A DNA stretch of 64,000 bases from Selenomonas sp963528755 (GCF_963528755.1 NZ_CAURXA010000004.1:201855-265854), one strand, 5' to 3'. Counted from the stretch's first letter, positions 17,365-26,974 are shown. Program-made: numbers and translations. The notes: generated by a model not told the origin, from the letters alone.

Positions 17365-20343
17365 ATGTGTCATAAGACGAGCATCATTATTTTGAGTTAC
17401 AATACGTTGGAGATGCTGCAGCTTTGCATCGCGAGTATACGTGAGTATACGGAAGTTGGAACGTATGAGATCATCGTCGTCGAAAATGCCTCAAAGGACG
17501 GCTCGGCCGAGTGGCTCAAAGAGCAGGGGGATCTTCGATGCATCTACAACGAGGAGAATCAGGGCTTCCCCAGGGGCTGCAACCAAGGCTTGAAAATTGC
17601 GGAAGGAACGGAGCTCCTGCTCCTCAATAGCGACACCGTCGTCACGAAGGACTGGCTGTCGAATCTGCGCCGTGCGCTTTACAGTGATCCTGCGGTCGGC
17701 GCTGTGAGCTGTGTCACGAATTGCTGCTCCAATAATCAGCAGATTGATGTTTCTTACCGAGGCATGGAGGAAATGCAGGCATTTGCCGCGGACTACAACA
17801 AATCGAACCCTGCATCTTGGGAGAAGAAGACGACACTTGTGGGATTTTGCTATCTCTTCAAGCGGGAAGTATTCGACAAGGTGGGGTTCCTTGATGAGCA
17901 GTTCAGCCCCGGCAACTTCGAGGATGACGACTACTCTCTGCGCATCTTGCAGCAGGGATGGGATCTTCTCCTCTGCCATGATACATTTATTCATCATTTC
18001 GGGCATGCAAGTTTCTCGAAAGGATATGGCGACCAAGAGGCGGCGGAAAAAGCTCGACGTTCCAATGCATTGATTGAACGAAATGCGGCTTTGTTCCTAA
18101 AAAAATGGCATGTGCCTGAGATGTATAAGGTCATGGCGGTGGAGGAGATTCGCCGTTTGCTGCAGAGCCGTGTAGGTGCAGACGAGGCGGTGCATGAGCG
18201 TCACCTGCCGCGTGAAAAGAAGATCGCGGTGCTCCTGCGGGACAGCCATACGGGGCAACACGAAGTTTGCATTGAAGCTCTCAAGAATGTGAAGTGGCCC
18301 GACGGCTATGAAGTGGAAGTATTTACAATCGATGCTCAAAAGCCCTATGCGGCACAGGTCAACGAAGTCTTGGCGGACATCGTTGCCAAGGTTAAAATCT
18401 ATATCAATGACGACATTTTCCTCGTCCATGCGCAGGCGATCGAAGAGCTGCTGAAGATTTTCCAAGATGAGAGCATTGGCATGGTCGGTTTCCTCGGCAG
18501 TGTTTCGCTCCCCGTGAGTGGTAATCTTATGGATTCTCCCTATAAATATGGTGCTGTCTATGTGCCGACAGAAGAAGATTTTTCCGAGATGCGCTTCGGT
18601 ACGGCAGTGCAAGCAGCGGCCGATGTCCGTTATATCCTGCCGTCCTTCTTTGCGACACAATGGGATATCCCTTGGGATGAATCTTATGAAAAGCAGTATT
18701 ATGCCGTGCTGGCATATTGTCGAGCATTCGAGAAAGAAGGGTACAAGATTGTCGTTCCCTTGTCTGAGAACATTTGGTGCGCCTATCAGGTGAAAAATAT
18801 TTCCTTTGATGCATCCGAAGCTGATCAGAAAAAGTTTTTCACCAGTTACCATACATATCTCGACGGTACGGAGTCGAAGGCAAGCGGCACGCTTTATGCG
18901 TGCGGCGAAGGGAGCACAATTCCCTCGTGGCAGGAATTTTCTTTTCCAGAAGGAATCTCTGTCGGCAGAGAGACGCACATCCACAAGACGGCGCTCTGCC
19001 GACTCGTCCGGCCCAACTTCGCAGGAAAGCCGCGCATCATCGTTGGCGATTATTGTGAGATCGGCATCGGCAGCACGCTTGCGGCGGTAAATTGCATCGA
19101 ATTGGAAAATGCCGTAAGTGTGGCGGAGAATGTACATATCAAAGATTACGTCCTCGATGAAAGCGGTGTTGGAATATCCACTGCTGATCGTGAGATCCTC
19201 ACGGAGAAAGGCGGCATTCATGTCGAGCGCGGCGTGCGCATCGAGGAGAACGTTCTCATCAGGGGGGCCGTGCGCATAGGCCGCGGCAGTATCGTGCGTG
19301 AGGGAAGCCGTGTGCAGCAGGATATCCCCCCTTACTGCATCGCTGAGGGAAGTCCCGCGCACATCGTCAAGGCCTTTTCACCGCGAGCGGGGAAGTGGCT
19401 GCCCGTCACAGGTGACAAGGCATTGAGAAGGCTGCTTTCGGAAAGGGAAAAAACGCCGCCTTTGCTGACATACGCTTTCATCACCTATAATCGCAGTCGG
19501 TATTTGAAAAGGTCGCTTCGATGCGTGCTGCAGCAGCTGGGCAACGATGAACTCGTGGAAATTCTTGTTTCAGACAATGCTTCGACGGATGATACGCGGG
19601 CATTTGTCCAAGAGATGCAAAAGACGTACAGGAATCTGCGCTACCGCTGCAACGAGAAAAATATCGGTACGGAAGCGAACATCCATACTGCCATGCGGGA
19701 GAGTCGAGGCGAATATGTGCTCGTCGCGGGCGATGACGATTATTTTGTCGACGGCGCTTTGCTCGTCCTGCTCACGAAGCTCGTACAGCATCGCGGAGCG
19801 GCGTTGTTTTATCTGGGACAAGGAGAAGATGCCCTTCGCGTATATGAAGGGAATGGTCCATTGGAATATCTCAGACAAGTGAGCTTCTTCATGACATGGA
19901 TCACCGCCGTTGTTATGCGTCGCGATCTGTATGCTCGTATATCGGACCCACAGAAGTATGATCATACACATATTCCTCAGGTATATGTGCAAATGGAGAT
20001 ATTGAAGCGAAGAGGGAATTTTGTCGTACTTCATGGAAACTTCTTTGATGAAGGAACGGGAAACTGCCCGTTGGGTGGAACCAATCTTGGTGAGGTCTTT
20101 ATTAAGAACTATTTTGATGTCTTGCAAGAGGTCGTGGATATTCCTGCTGCCCAGCTTTCGCAGGAGAAAAAATGGGTCATGGATCGATTGATCATTCCGC
20201 GGTGCAGAAAGGTTAAAGAAGAGCAGATCCATCTGTCGTTGGACAGGTTGCTTGATATCGTTCGAGACTATTATGGCGAGGAGCCGTACTATGAAGAGAT
20301 CTGCAAGAGACTTGAAGACGTCCTGAAGGAACGACAGAGCTGA
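17365..20343 (+). CDS. Modular glycosyltransferase 5: GT2 - StrF-like - hexapeptide-repeat - GT2
   Basis: 992 residues, long form. The N-terminal GT2 (about 4-230) has VVENASKDGSAEW, LLLLNSDTVV and NFEDDDYSLR. The StrF-like domain (about 284-500) has KVKIYINDDIFLV. The beta-helix (about 528-670) has NVHIKDYVLDE and PYCIAEGSPAHIVKAF. The C-terminal GT2 (about 700-960) has VSDNASTDDTR and AGDDDYFVDG. GGGGAGGAG lies just before the ATG. The 177-base gap upstream has no recognisable gene. It closes the array and is followed directly by a remnant of a sixth copy. Confidence 0.88.
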   Translation: MCHKTSIIILSYNTLEMLQLCIASIREYTEVGTYEIIVVENASKDGSAEWLKEQGDLRCIYNEENQGFPRGCNQGLKIAEGTELLLLNSDTVVTKDWLSNLRRALYSDPAVGAVSCVTNCCSNNQQIDVSYRGMEEMQAFAADYNKSNPASWEKKTTLVGFCYLFKREVFDKVGFLDEQFSPGNFEDDDYSLRILQQGWDLLLCHDTFIHHFGHASFSKGYGDQEAAEKARRSNALIERNAALFLKKWHVPEMYKVMAVEEIRRLLQSRVGADEAVHERHLPREKKIAVLLRDSHTGQHEVCIEALKNVKWPDGYEVEVFTIDAQKPYAAQVNEVLADIVAKVKIYINDDIFLVHAQAIEELLKIFQDESIGMVGFLGSVSLPVSGNLMDSPYKYGAVYVPTEEDFSEMRFGTAVQAAADVRYILPSFFATQWDIPWDESYEKQYYAVLAYCRAFEKEGYKIVVPLSENIWCAYQVKNISFDASEADQKKFFTSYHTYLDGTESKASGTLYACGEGSTIPSWQEFSFPEGISVGRETHIHKTALCRLVRPNFAGKPRIIVGDYCEIGIGSTLAAVNCIELENAVSVAENVHIKDYVLDESGVGISTADREILTEKGGIHVERGVRIEENVLIRGAVRIGRGSIVREGSRVQQDIPPYCIAEGSPAHIVKAFSPRAGKWLPVTGDKALRRLLSEREKTPPLLTYAFITYNRSRYLKRSLRCVLQQLGNDELVEILVSDNASTDDTRAFVQEMQKTYRNLRYRCNEKNIGTEANIHTAMRESRGEYVLVAGDDDYFVDGALLVLLTKLVQHRGAALFYLGQGEDALRVYEGNGPLEYLRQVSFFMTWITAVVMRRDLYARISDPQKYDHTHIPQVYVQMEILKRRGNFVVLHGNFFDEGTGNCPLGGTNLGEVFIKNYFDVLQEVVDIPAAQLSQEKKWVMDRLIIPRCRKVKEEQIHLSLDRLLDIVRDYYGEEPYYEEICKRLEDVLKERQS

Positions 20344-20557
20344 GTGCGGAAGCGGCGATGCTGCAGGTGATGCCGGCTGAGAGATGGCGTTTGCTGAGAG
20401 AGGAGATTCTTCCTGCATACAAAAAATCTGACCGAAGGATCAAGCTTTATCTTTCCGAAAAAAATTCGATATTATTGAGGAGTATTATACGAAAGAGCTG
20501 TATGGTCCACAGATTGTCGAGAGCCTTTGGAAAATATTACAGGATGTCTTCGAATGA
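20344..20557 (+). pseudogene. C-terminal remnant of a sixth modular glycosyltransferase
   Basis: Directly after copy 5, a frame reads MPAERWRLLREEILPAYKK and later LYLSEKN, aligning with the last ~70 residues of the paralogues (xxLSxEKKxLMExxIxP). Across a run of seven A at 20458-20464 the frame shifts to FDIIEEYYTKELYGPQIVES and ends at 20555-20557, matching the paralogue ending FDIVEEYYGNEPYYAQLVEL. It is therefore the truncated, frameshifted tail of another array member. Confidence 0.7.
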
Positions 20558-20599
20558 GACTGTCGGTGCGCATTTCAAGAAAGAAGGATGACGGATACG

Positions 20600-21559
20600 A
20601 TGAAACTGGAAAAGCTCTATGATTTATACGAAGCGAGGAAGGTGTCAAAACGCCTGTATTGGGAATTGGCGCGCGAGCGACTCGTGCCATTGCTTGAGGT
20701 GCAGAAGATTATCAAGAAGAATCCTTATTGTAAAAGTGTCGAGATCAGAGAGGACGGCATCGTGCTCAAGACACAGGACATCGAACTCTTCTTTGATATG
20801 GAACAGAATATTTGCCGGGCGGAGACCATTTTGATCGGTACGGAGGGTGAGGAGATTTCCCTTATGAGCCGCTTCGTTCCGGAGAGTGCGACGATCTTCG
20901 ATATCGGCGCGAATGTTGGGCGCGTGAGTCTTGGCTTGGCGAAGGCGCATGAGGACTCGACGATTTACGCTTTCGAACCTGTGGAAGATACCTTCCACGG
21001 CTTGGAGAAGAATCTTCGACTGAATGGCGAAGAGACGCATATCAAGGCGTACCACATGGGATTCTACAGCGAGAGCGGCGACCTGAAATTCTTTGTACCT
21101 GCAGCGAACGAGGCGGCATCTCTGCGTCCTGTTACCGATACGTACTATTTCAAAGAGGGCGATCAGGGACAGGGTGAGCGCAAGGAACGTCTGGATGAGA
21201 TCATCTGCCCCGTCGATACGCTCGATCACTTCGTGGAAGCGAACGGTATTGCGCGTCTCGATTTCATCAAGTGCGATACCGAGGGCGCGGAGAAGATGGT
21301 CTTTGCAGGCGGCGCGCGTGTGTTCAGTGAGCTGCAGCCTGTTGTCTATACAGAGATGCTCAGAAAGCATGCGGCGCGTTTCGATTATCACCCGAACGAG
21401 ATCATCGAGATGTTCAAAGGCTGGGGGTATAACTGCTATACGTCCGATGGCGAACGGTTGCTTCCTTTCGGGAAGATGGATGAGTCGACGCAGGAGACGA
21501 ACTTTTTCTTCCTGCACGAGGAGAAGCATCGGGAGCTTTTGAAGCAGTATGGCAGCTGA
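20600..21559 (+). CDS. FkbM family SAM-dependent methyltransferase
   Basis: 319 residues. An N-terminal helical part (1-90) is followed by the Rossmann methyltransferase fold: IFDIGANVGRVSLGLA is the SAM-binding motif, YAFEPVEDTFHGL motif II and DFIKCDTEGAE the FkbM signature. FkbM proteins O-methylate sugars or other small molecules, and here a glycan made by the array is the likely substrate (inference). AAGGA lies 12 bases before the ATG at 20600. The ATG at 20588 has its ribosome site directly adjoining and is less likely. Confidence 0.85.
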   Translation: MKLEKLYDLYEARKVSKRLYWELARERLVPLLEVQKIIKKNPYCKSVEIREDGIVLKTQDIELFFDMEQNICRAETILIGTEGEEISLMSRFVPESATIFDIGANVGRVSLGLAKAHEDSTIYAFEPVEDTFHGLEKNLRLNGEETHIKAYHMGFYSESGDLKFFVPAANEAASLRPVTDTYYFKEGDQGQGERKERLDEIICPVDTLDHFVEANGIARLDFIKCDTEGAEKMVFAGGARVFSELQPVVYTEMLRKHAARFDYHPNEIIEMFKGWGYNCYTSDGERLLPFGKMDESTQETNFFFLHEEKHRELLKQYGS

Positions 21560-21657
21560 GGATTTGTGTTTAAAGGCGTGCTTCATTTGCCGGCGTAGAC
21601 CGCAGGGAAGATTTTTGCATGGTTCAGGCGCATCTTTGATGACTTGAGGTGAAGCTT

Positions 21658-22677
21658 ATGGTGGAGTACGTGATCTATGCCGACGTTCCGGAGAGAAACC
21701 AGCATGTCAGAGATTTTATTTCTCGTTCCGGTGGAGAGTATCTTGGCTGCGTTGATCGAAACCCGGCAAAATGGGATTCGGACAAGAAGATGTATGCCCC
21801 TGCTTTTATCGCGAAGCATCCGCGGGCGAAAATTGTCATCACGAGTTTTGATATCGAACGGATTGCTCAATATATCCGTCAGCAAGGCTGGATGAATGAG
21901 ATTCTTGTCTATCCGTATTGGCGGATGCCGTTTTTTGTTGATGCAGAGCACGAGCCGAGAAGTTGGGGCGAGGCGAATCGAGAGCGGCTGCTGCAGATTT
22001 ATGACAAAAGGGATTCCTGCAATTTGGCCTATATCGAGGAACTTGTTCGGCAGAGGGTTGAAGAGTTTGCGCCGATTCGTTTGCAGGATGTATGGGATTA
22101 CCTTCCGTACGAGCGTTATTTTGTGGATGATGCTCTGATCTCCCGGGAAGACGATGTGACTTTTGTGGATTGCGGTGCTTATGATGGCGATACGATTGCT
22201 GATTTTCAACGGAATTTTGGCAAGCGTTTGAAAAAAGTATATGCTTTTGAGCCGAATCCTCAAACGTACAGCTCCTTGCAGCAAAATCTGAGGAGCATGG
22301 GATTGTGCGATCTGTCGGAGACTTTCTGCTGCGGGGTTTCTGATCAGCCGGGAAGTGTACGGTTCACGCAGAATAAGACGATGAGCTTCATCGACCCGAA
22401 CGGGACGATAGAGATCGCCATTCGCACTCTTGATGATTGTGTAGGAGAAGTGACGGGGAGTCTTTATATCAAGATGGATATCGAAGGCTTTGAGATTCCG
22501 GCGCTTCGGGGCGCGGCACGCCTTATTGAAAAATATCATCCATACATGGCGATTTGTACCTATCATAAATGGGATGATTATATAGAAATCCCTGAAACCA
22601 TAAAAGCAATCCGTGATGACTATGAGTTTTATCTTCGCGGAGGAATGCATTCCATATGCCATGCTGTGCCTAGATGA
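21658..22677 (+). CDS. FkbM family SAM-dependent methyltransferase, second copy, with N-terminal extension
   Basis: 339 residues. The first ~160 residues form a separate region that begins VEYVIYADVPERNQHVRDF and looks like the nucleotide-binding extension seen in front of some FkbM proteins. The methyltransferase part has FVDCGAYDGDTIADF, VYAFEPNPQTYSSL and YIKMDIEGFEIPAL. GAGGTG lies 8 bases before the ATG at 21658. A GTG at 21649 is within the ribosome site. Local GC is lower than in the cassette that follows, hinting at separate ancestry. It is probably a sugar O-methyltransferase of the same glycan pathway. Confidence 0.82.
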   Translation: MVEYVIYADVPERNQHVRDFISRSGGEYLGCVDRNPAKWDSDKKMYAPAFIAKHPRAKIVITSFDIERIAQYIRQQGWMNEILVYPYWRMPFFVDAEHEPRSWGEANRERLLQIYDKRDSCNLAYIEELVRQRVEEFAPIRLQDVWDYLPYERYFVDDALISREDDVTFVDCGAYDGDTIADFQRNFGKRLKKVYAFEPNPQTYSSLQQNLRSMGLCDLSETFCCGVSDQPGSVRFTQNKTMSFIDPNGTIEIAIRTLDDCVGEVTGSLYIKMDIEGFEIPALRGAARLIEKYHPYMAICTYHKWDDYIEIPETIKAIRDDYEFYLRGGMHSICHAVPR

Positions 22678-22790
22678 GGGCAGGTGATATTTACAGAGGC
22701 GCGGCGTCTTGGAGTATGCGAATATATGTCGCGATGAAAGATACGTTGATTTGAGGACTCTGCTTCACTGAAAGGATGGGAGGGATTGTT

Positions 22791-24407
22791 TTGGGAGAGC
22801 GGCTGCTGCTTGATTGTACGCTGCGTGACGGCGGCTATGTAAACAATTGGGAGTTTGGCTACGACCAGATTGTAGAAATCTTTGAGCGTCTTGTAAGTTC
22901 GGGCGTGGAGTTCATTGAGGTGGGCTTCCTCGATGAAAAGAGCAGCTTCGACCGCGGGCGTACGGTCTTGCCCGACACGGCTTCCGTCAGCCGCATGTTC
23001 GAAGGAGTTTCCAAGGGGAACTCGCTCGTTCTCGGCATGATCGATTACGGTGCCTGCAGTATTGAGCGTTTGGAGCCGTGCGAAGAGACGTTCCTCGACG
23101 GCATCCGCGTGATCTTCAAGGAATCTAAGATGGAAGCTGCCTTGAAGTTTTGCGCTGAAGTCAAGAAGCTCGGCTACAAGGTCTTTGCACAGATGGTTTC
23201 CGTCACGACGTATACGGATGAGAAGCTCGCCGAGTATGCGAAGCTTGTCAACGAGGTCATGCCCTATGCGACGTCGATGGTCGACACCTACGGACTGCTC
23301 GACGAGGAGCATTTGTGCCATATATACGGCATCCTAGACGCGAATCTTGACCCGCAGATTCGTGTCGGTTACCACGCGCACAACAATTTCCAGCTCGGCT
23401 ATGCGAATGCGAAGCACTTTCTCTCGCTCGATTCGGAGCGCGGCCTCTTGGCGGACGGTACGCTCTACGGCATGGGAAAGAGCGCGGGCAATGCACCGTT
23501 GGAACTCTTGATGATGTTCCACAACAAGAAGCAGGGTGCGCGATATGATGTCAACCAGGTACTGGAAGCGATTGATAATGTTATTCTGGACATTTATCAG
23601 AAACAGTACTGGGGTTATAACCTCTTTTTCTATATCGCTTCTTCGATGCATTGCCATCCGAACTATGTAAAGAACCTGATGAACAAACGAACGTTGTCGG
23701 TCAAGCAGATTCGCGATATCTTGGGCAGTTTGGAAGTGTCGAAGAGTCTTCTTTATGATGAAGCGTACATTGAGAAACTTTATCGTGAGTATCAGAGTAT
23801 TGAGTGCGATGATTCGGCAACGCTTCGTCTCTTGACGGAGAAACTTTCGGACCGTCCGCTGCTCATCTTAGGGCCGGGACGCAGTATGGAGAAAGAACGA
23901 AGCAAAGTCGAGAAGTTTATTGCGGATAAGAAGCCGATCGTGATTTCCGTGAATTATGCTCCGGAAGATATCGAGGTCACAGGCATTTTTCTCACGAAGG
24001 CAAAGCGTTATACGCAGCTTGTGAGCGACCTGCATCGCAGTATCAATAAGGGGAAACCGATTTTGGCGACATCGAATGTGACGAAGATCGAGGGCGATTT
24101 TCCCTATGTGCTGAATTACAGTTCCCTGATCGACAGGGATACGGAAATCATTGACAACTCGCTGATCATGCTCCTCAAAGTTCTGCTCCGCATGAAGGTT
24201 TCGACTGTCTCCTTGGCGGGATTCGACGGCTATTCCAAGAGAGCGAGCAACTACTTTGATGAGAGCAGGGAGTACAGCTTTGCCAAGAGCAAGGCCGATT
24301 ATTTGAATGCGTATGTCAAAGATTTCTTGAACCGAATCAAGGATGAGATGACAGTGAACTTCATCACGAAGACGCGCTACGAATGGCAGGGAAAGGACGG
24401 CGAGTGA
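22791..24407 (+). CDS. HMGL-like aldolase with C-terminal extension
   Basis: 538 residues. The N-terminal ~300 residues are a TIM barrel of the HMG-CoA lyase/4-hydroxy-2-oxovalerate aldolase family: LLLDCTLRDGGYVNNWEFGY carries the metal-binding Asp and Arg-Asp pair, with VGFLDE, SMVDTYGLLDEEH and the metal-binding HAHNNFQLGYAN. The remaining ~230 residues are an added domain (LLILGPGRSMEKERSKVEKF) reading like a nucleotide-binding or glycosyltransferase-associated fold. Such proteins occur in capsule and LPS loci, and the exact substrate is unknown. The TTG at 22791 has GGGAGGG 6 bases upstream. The ATG at 22776 has its own ribosome site too close. The stop overlaps the SDR start. Confidence 0.8.
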   Translation: MGERLLLDCTLRDGGYVNNWEFGYDQIVEIFERLVSSGVEFIEVGFLDEKSSFDRGRTVLPDTASVSRMFEGVSKGNSLVLGMIDYGACSIERLEPCEETFLDGIRVIFKESKMEAALKFCAEVKKLGYKVFAQMVSVTTYTDEKLAEYAKLVNEVMPYATSMVDTYGLLDEEHLCHIYGILDANLDPQIRVGYHAHNNFQLGYANAKHFLSLDSERGLLADGTLYGMGKSAGNAPLELLMMFHNKKQGARYDVNQVLEAIDNVILDIYQKQYWGYNLFFYIASSMHCHPNYVKNLMNKRTLSVKQIRDILGSLEVSKSLLYDEAYIEKLYREYQSIECDDSATLRLLTEKLSDRPLLILGPGRSMEKERSKVEKFIADKKPIVISVNYAPEDIEVTGIFLTKAKRYTQLVSDLHRSINKGKPILATSNVTKIEGDFPYVLNYSSLIDRDTEIIDNSLIMLLKVLLRMKVSTVSLAGFDGYSKRASNYFDESREYSFAKSKADYLNAYVKDFLNRIKDEMTVNFITKTRYEWQGKDGE

Positions 24408-25147
24408 TGGGTCGGCTCGCGGGAAAGATCGCGCTCATCACGGGCGCGACCTCGGGCATCGGCCATGCGTCGGCGCGGCTCTTTGCCTCTGAGGGAGCGC
24501 ACGTCATCGCCGTGGGCAGAGATGCGGAGCGCGGCGAGGCGCTTGCCGCTGAGATTGAGAAGAAATATGCGGGGCAAGTACGCTTCGTCCGTGCAGACGT
24601 GACGGATGCCGACGATGTGGCGCGGTTTCTTGCTATTGTGCAGGAAGAGCTCGGACGGCTCGACATCCTCTTCAACAATGCGGGCATCTTCGTGACGCGG
24701 GCGATCGACGAGATCGACGATGTGGCGTGGGAGCGTGTCTTTCGCACGAATACGAAGGCGGCGATGGATATGACGGCGGCGTTTTTGCCGCTCCTGCAAA
24801 AGGCAAAGGGAGCGATCCTGAACACGGCTTCGATCGGCGGTCTTCCCTATCATATCGCGGGCAGCAAGACGTACCTCTACGCTTCGTCGAAGGCGGCACT
24901 GATCCAGTTCACGAAGCTCTGTGCGCTGAACTTCGCGCCTGACGTGCGCGTGAACTGCCTCGCTCCCGGCATCACGGACACGCCGATCTATACGAATCGC
25001 GACTTCTCGCGCTTTTCGGGCATACCGATGGGGCGCGTCGCCGACGCTCTCGAAGTGGCGCGCGCGGCGCTCTTCCTCGTCTCGGATGAGGCTTCTTACA
25101 TCACAGGCGCGGTGCTGCCCGTTGACGGCGGTGCGTCGCTGAAGTAG
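24407..25147 (+). CDS. Short-chain dehydrogenase/reductase (SDR)
   Basis: 246 residues, a classical SDR. The cofactor loop is TGATSGIGHASA, the NNAG motif reads LFNNAGIF, the catalytic Ser is in NTASIGG and the catalytic YxxxK in YASSKAAL. The C-terminal GAVLPVDGGASLK is typical. It is an NAD(P)-dependent oxidoreductase of a hydroxyl or keto group, here probably a sugar-derived intermediate (inference from operon). The start overlaps the aldolase stop by one base (TGATG). An earlier in-frame ATG at 24383 is inside the aldolase gene. Confidence 0.9.
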   Translation: MGRLAGKIALITGATSGIGHASARLFASEGAHVIAVGRDAERGEALAAEIEKKYAGQVRFVRADVTDADDVARFLAIVQEELGRLDILFNNAGIFVTRAIDEIDDVAWERVFRTNTKAAMDMTAAFLPLLQKAKGAILNTASIGGLPYHIAGSKTYLYASSKAALIQFTKLCALNFAPDVRVNCLAPGITDTPIYTNRDFSRFSGIPMGRVADALEVARAALFLVSDEASYITGAVLPVDGGASLK

Positions 25148-25159
25148 CGGAGGTGCTTC

Positions 25160-26974
25160 ATGAAGGTCAAAGTATCAGACTATATCGCGGATTTTCTTGT
25201 CAAAAAAGGCATCACGCACGTATTCACCGTCGTTGGCGGCGGTGCTATGCACCTCAACGATTCTCTCGGACACCACGAGAAGATTACGTCGATATACTGC
25301 CATCATGAGCAGGCGGCGGCGATGGCGGCGGAAGCCTATGCGCGCGTACATGGACGCATGGCGGCGCTCTGCGTGACGAGCGGGCCGGGCGCGATCAATG
25401 CCTTGAACGGCGTTGTGGGCGCTTATCAGGATTCGATTCCGCTGCTCGTGCTCTCGGGGCAGATGAAATCCTCTCTGACGGTGCGGGCGAGCGGTCTGCC
25501 GCTTCGCACGCTGGGCGGGCAGGAGTTCGACATCGTGTCAGCGCTTGATAATATGACGAAGTACGCGGAGATGATCACCGAGCCGCAGAAGATTCCCTTC
25601 GCGCTCGGAAAAGCGTATCACTTGGCGAAGAGCGGCCGCCCCGGTCCTTCGTGGCTCGATTTGCCGCTCGACATACAGGGGAGCTTCATCGACGACGACT
25701 TGCCGGGCTTCAAGACTCATGCGCAGGAGAAATATGCAGACGTCGAGAAGGCCGCGCATCATGTGCTGGAAAAGCTCAGAAGCGCCGAACGTCCCGTGTT
25801 CTACGCGGGCAACGGCATCCGCCTCGCAGGTGCGGCGCCGCTCGTCGAGGAACTGGCACAGCGCCTGTCAATGCCTGTCGTCACATGTTGGGACAGCATC
25901 GACCTCATCGCGACGGAGCATCCGTACTACTGCGGCAGGGGCGGTACGATGGGTGATCGCGCGGGCAACTTCGCCGTGCAGAACAGCGACCTTCTGCTCT
26001 CGATCGGCAGTCGACTGAGCATCTACCAGGTCGGCTACGACGTGCGCCTTTGGGCGCGCGCGGCATATACGATCGTCAACGACATCGACCCCGCTGAATT
26101 GAAAAAGCCGACGATCCGCGTCGACTATCCCGTGTGTGCCGATGCGGCGGACTTCATGCGTGCGCTTCTGGCGGCGGCGAAGGAGGATGAGCCGAAGGAA
26201 AACGGGGCATGGCTCGCGCAGTGCCGCAGGTGGAAGAGCGAGTACCCCGTCGTGCGACCCGAGCAGAAGGAAGCGGCGGGCAAGACGAATGTCTATGCTT
26301 TCATGGATGCTTTGAGCCGCGCTCTGCCCGAGGGCAGCATCACGGTCGTCACCAACGGGTCTGCGAGCGTTGTCGGCAGCCAGTCGTACTTCATCAAGGA
26401 GGGCAGCCGCTTCCTCATGAACTGCGGCATCTCGTCGATGGGCTACGGCCTGCCCGCTGCCGTCGGCGCAGCCGTCGCGAGCGGTGAGAGCGTCGTCTGC
26501 CTTGAGGGCGACGGCAGCATCATGATGAACCTGCAGGAATTGCAGACCGTCGTCACGAATCGGCTGCCCGTCAAACTCTTCGTCATCAACAACAACGGCT
26601 ATCATCAGATCCGCCAGACGCAGAAGAACGTCTTTGGCAATGCGCTCGTCGGCGTCGGCCCCGAGAGCGGCGATCTCGGCTTCCCGTCGTTTGAGCGAAT
26701 CGCGCAGGCGTTCGAGATGCCCTACATCAAGATTTCTTCCAACGTGGAGCTGCACGAAAAAATCGCGCAGGCGCTCAGAGAACCAGGCTATGTGCTCACG
26801 GAAGTGTTCGTGACGGAAGAGCAGAAGTTCGAGCCGAAGTCCGCGACGAAGCGGCTGCCCGATGGGCGGCTTACGAGTCCCCCGCTGGAAGATCTCGCGC
26901 CGTTTTTGCCGCGCGAGGAGCTGGCACGCAATATGTACATCCCGCTCATCGAGCCGGACGGAGGAAAAGCATGA
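25160..26974 (+). CDS. Thiamine diphosphate-dependent enzyme, acetolactate synthase-like
   Basis: 604 residues with the three-domain ThDP fold. The Pyr domain has the catalytic Glu in CHHEQAAAMAAEAYAR, followed by TSGPGAINALNG. The central domain runs about 190-330. The PP domain has LEGDGSIMMN and the NN at VINNNGYHQIRQT, together the GDG-x-NN motif. It resembles the acetolactate synthase large subunit, but no regulatory ilvN-like subunit follows and the neighbours are sugar genes. I infer a carboligase or decarboxylase acting on a keto sugar or pyruvate-derived unit, in the manner of YerE in yersiniose synthesis, without evidence for that product. AGCGGAGGTGC precedes the ATG. Confidence 0.86.
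   Translation: MKVKVSDYIADFLVKKGITHVFTVVGGGAMHLNDSLGHHEKITSIYCHHEQAAAMAAEAYARVHGRMAALCVTSGPGAINALNGVVGAYQDSIPLLVLSGQMKSSLTVRASGLPLRTLGGQEFDIVSALDNMTKYAEMITEPQKIPFALGKAYHLAKSGRPGPSWLDLPLDIQGSFIDDDLPGFKTHAQEKYADVEKAAHHVLEKLRSAERPVFYAGNGIRLAGAAPLVEELAQRLSMPVVTCWDSIDLIATEHPYYCGRGGTMGDRAGNFAVQNSDLLLSIGSRLSIYQVGYDVRLWARAAYTIVNDIDPAELKKPTIRVDYPVCADAADFMRALLAAAKEDEPKENGAWLAQCRRWKSEYPVVRPEQKEAAGKTNVYAFMDALSRALPEGSITVVTNGSASVVGSQSYFIKEGSRFLMNCGISSMGYGLPAAVGAAVASGESVVCLEGDGSIMMNLQELQTVVTNRLPVKLFVINNNGYHQIRQTQKNVFGNALVGVGPESGDLGFPSFERIAQAFEMPYIKISSNVELHEKIAQALREPGYVLTEVFVTEEQKFEPKSATKRLPDGRLTSPPLEDLAPFLPREELARNMYIPLIEPDGGKA

Noticed and set aside
18097..19362. 421-residue minus-strand frame inside glycosyltransferase 5
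   Set aside because: Antisense shadow. The plus frame is conserved among five paralogues.
5484..20343. CRISPR array or short tandem repeats in the long repetitive region
   Set aside because: The repetition is of kilobase-long coding paralogues, without short repeats or spacers.
20588..20599. ATG at 20588 as start of the first FkbM gene
   Set aside because: AGAAGG directly abuts this ATG, leaving no spacing; the ATG at 20600 fits better.
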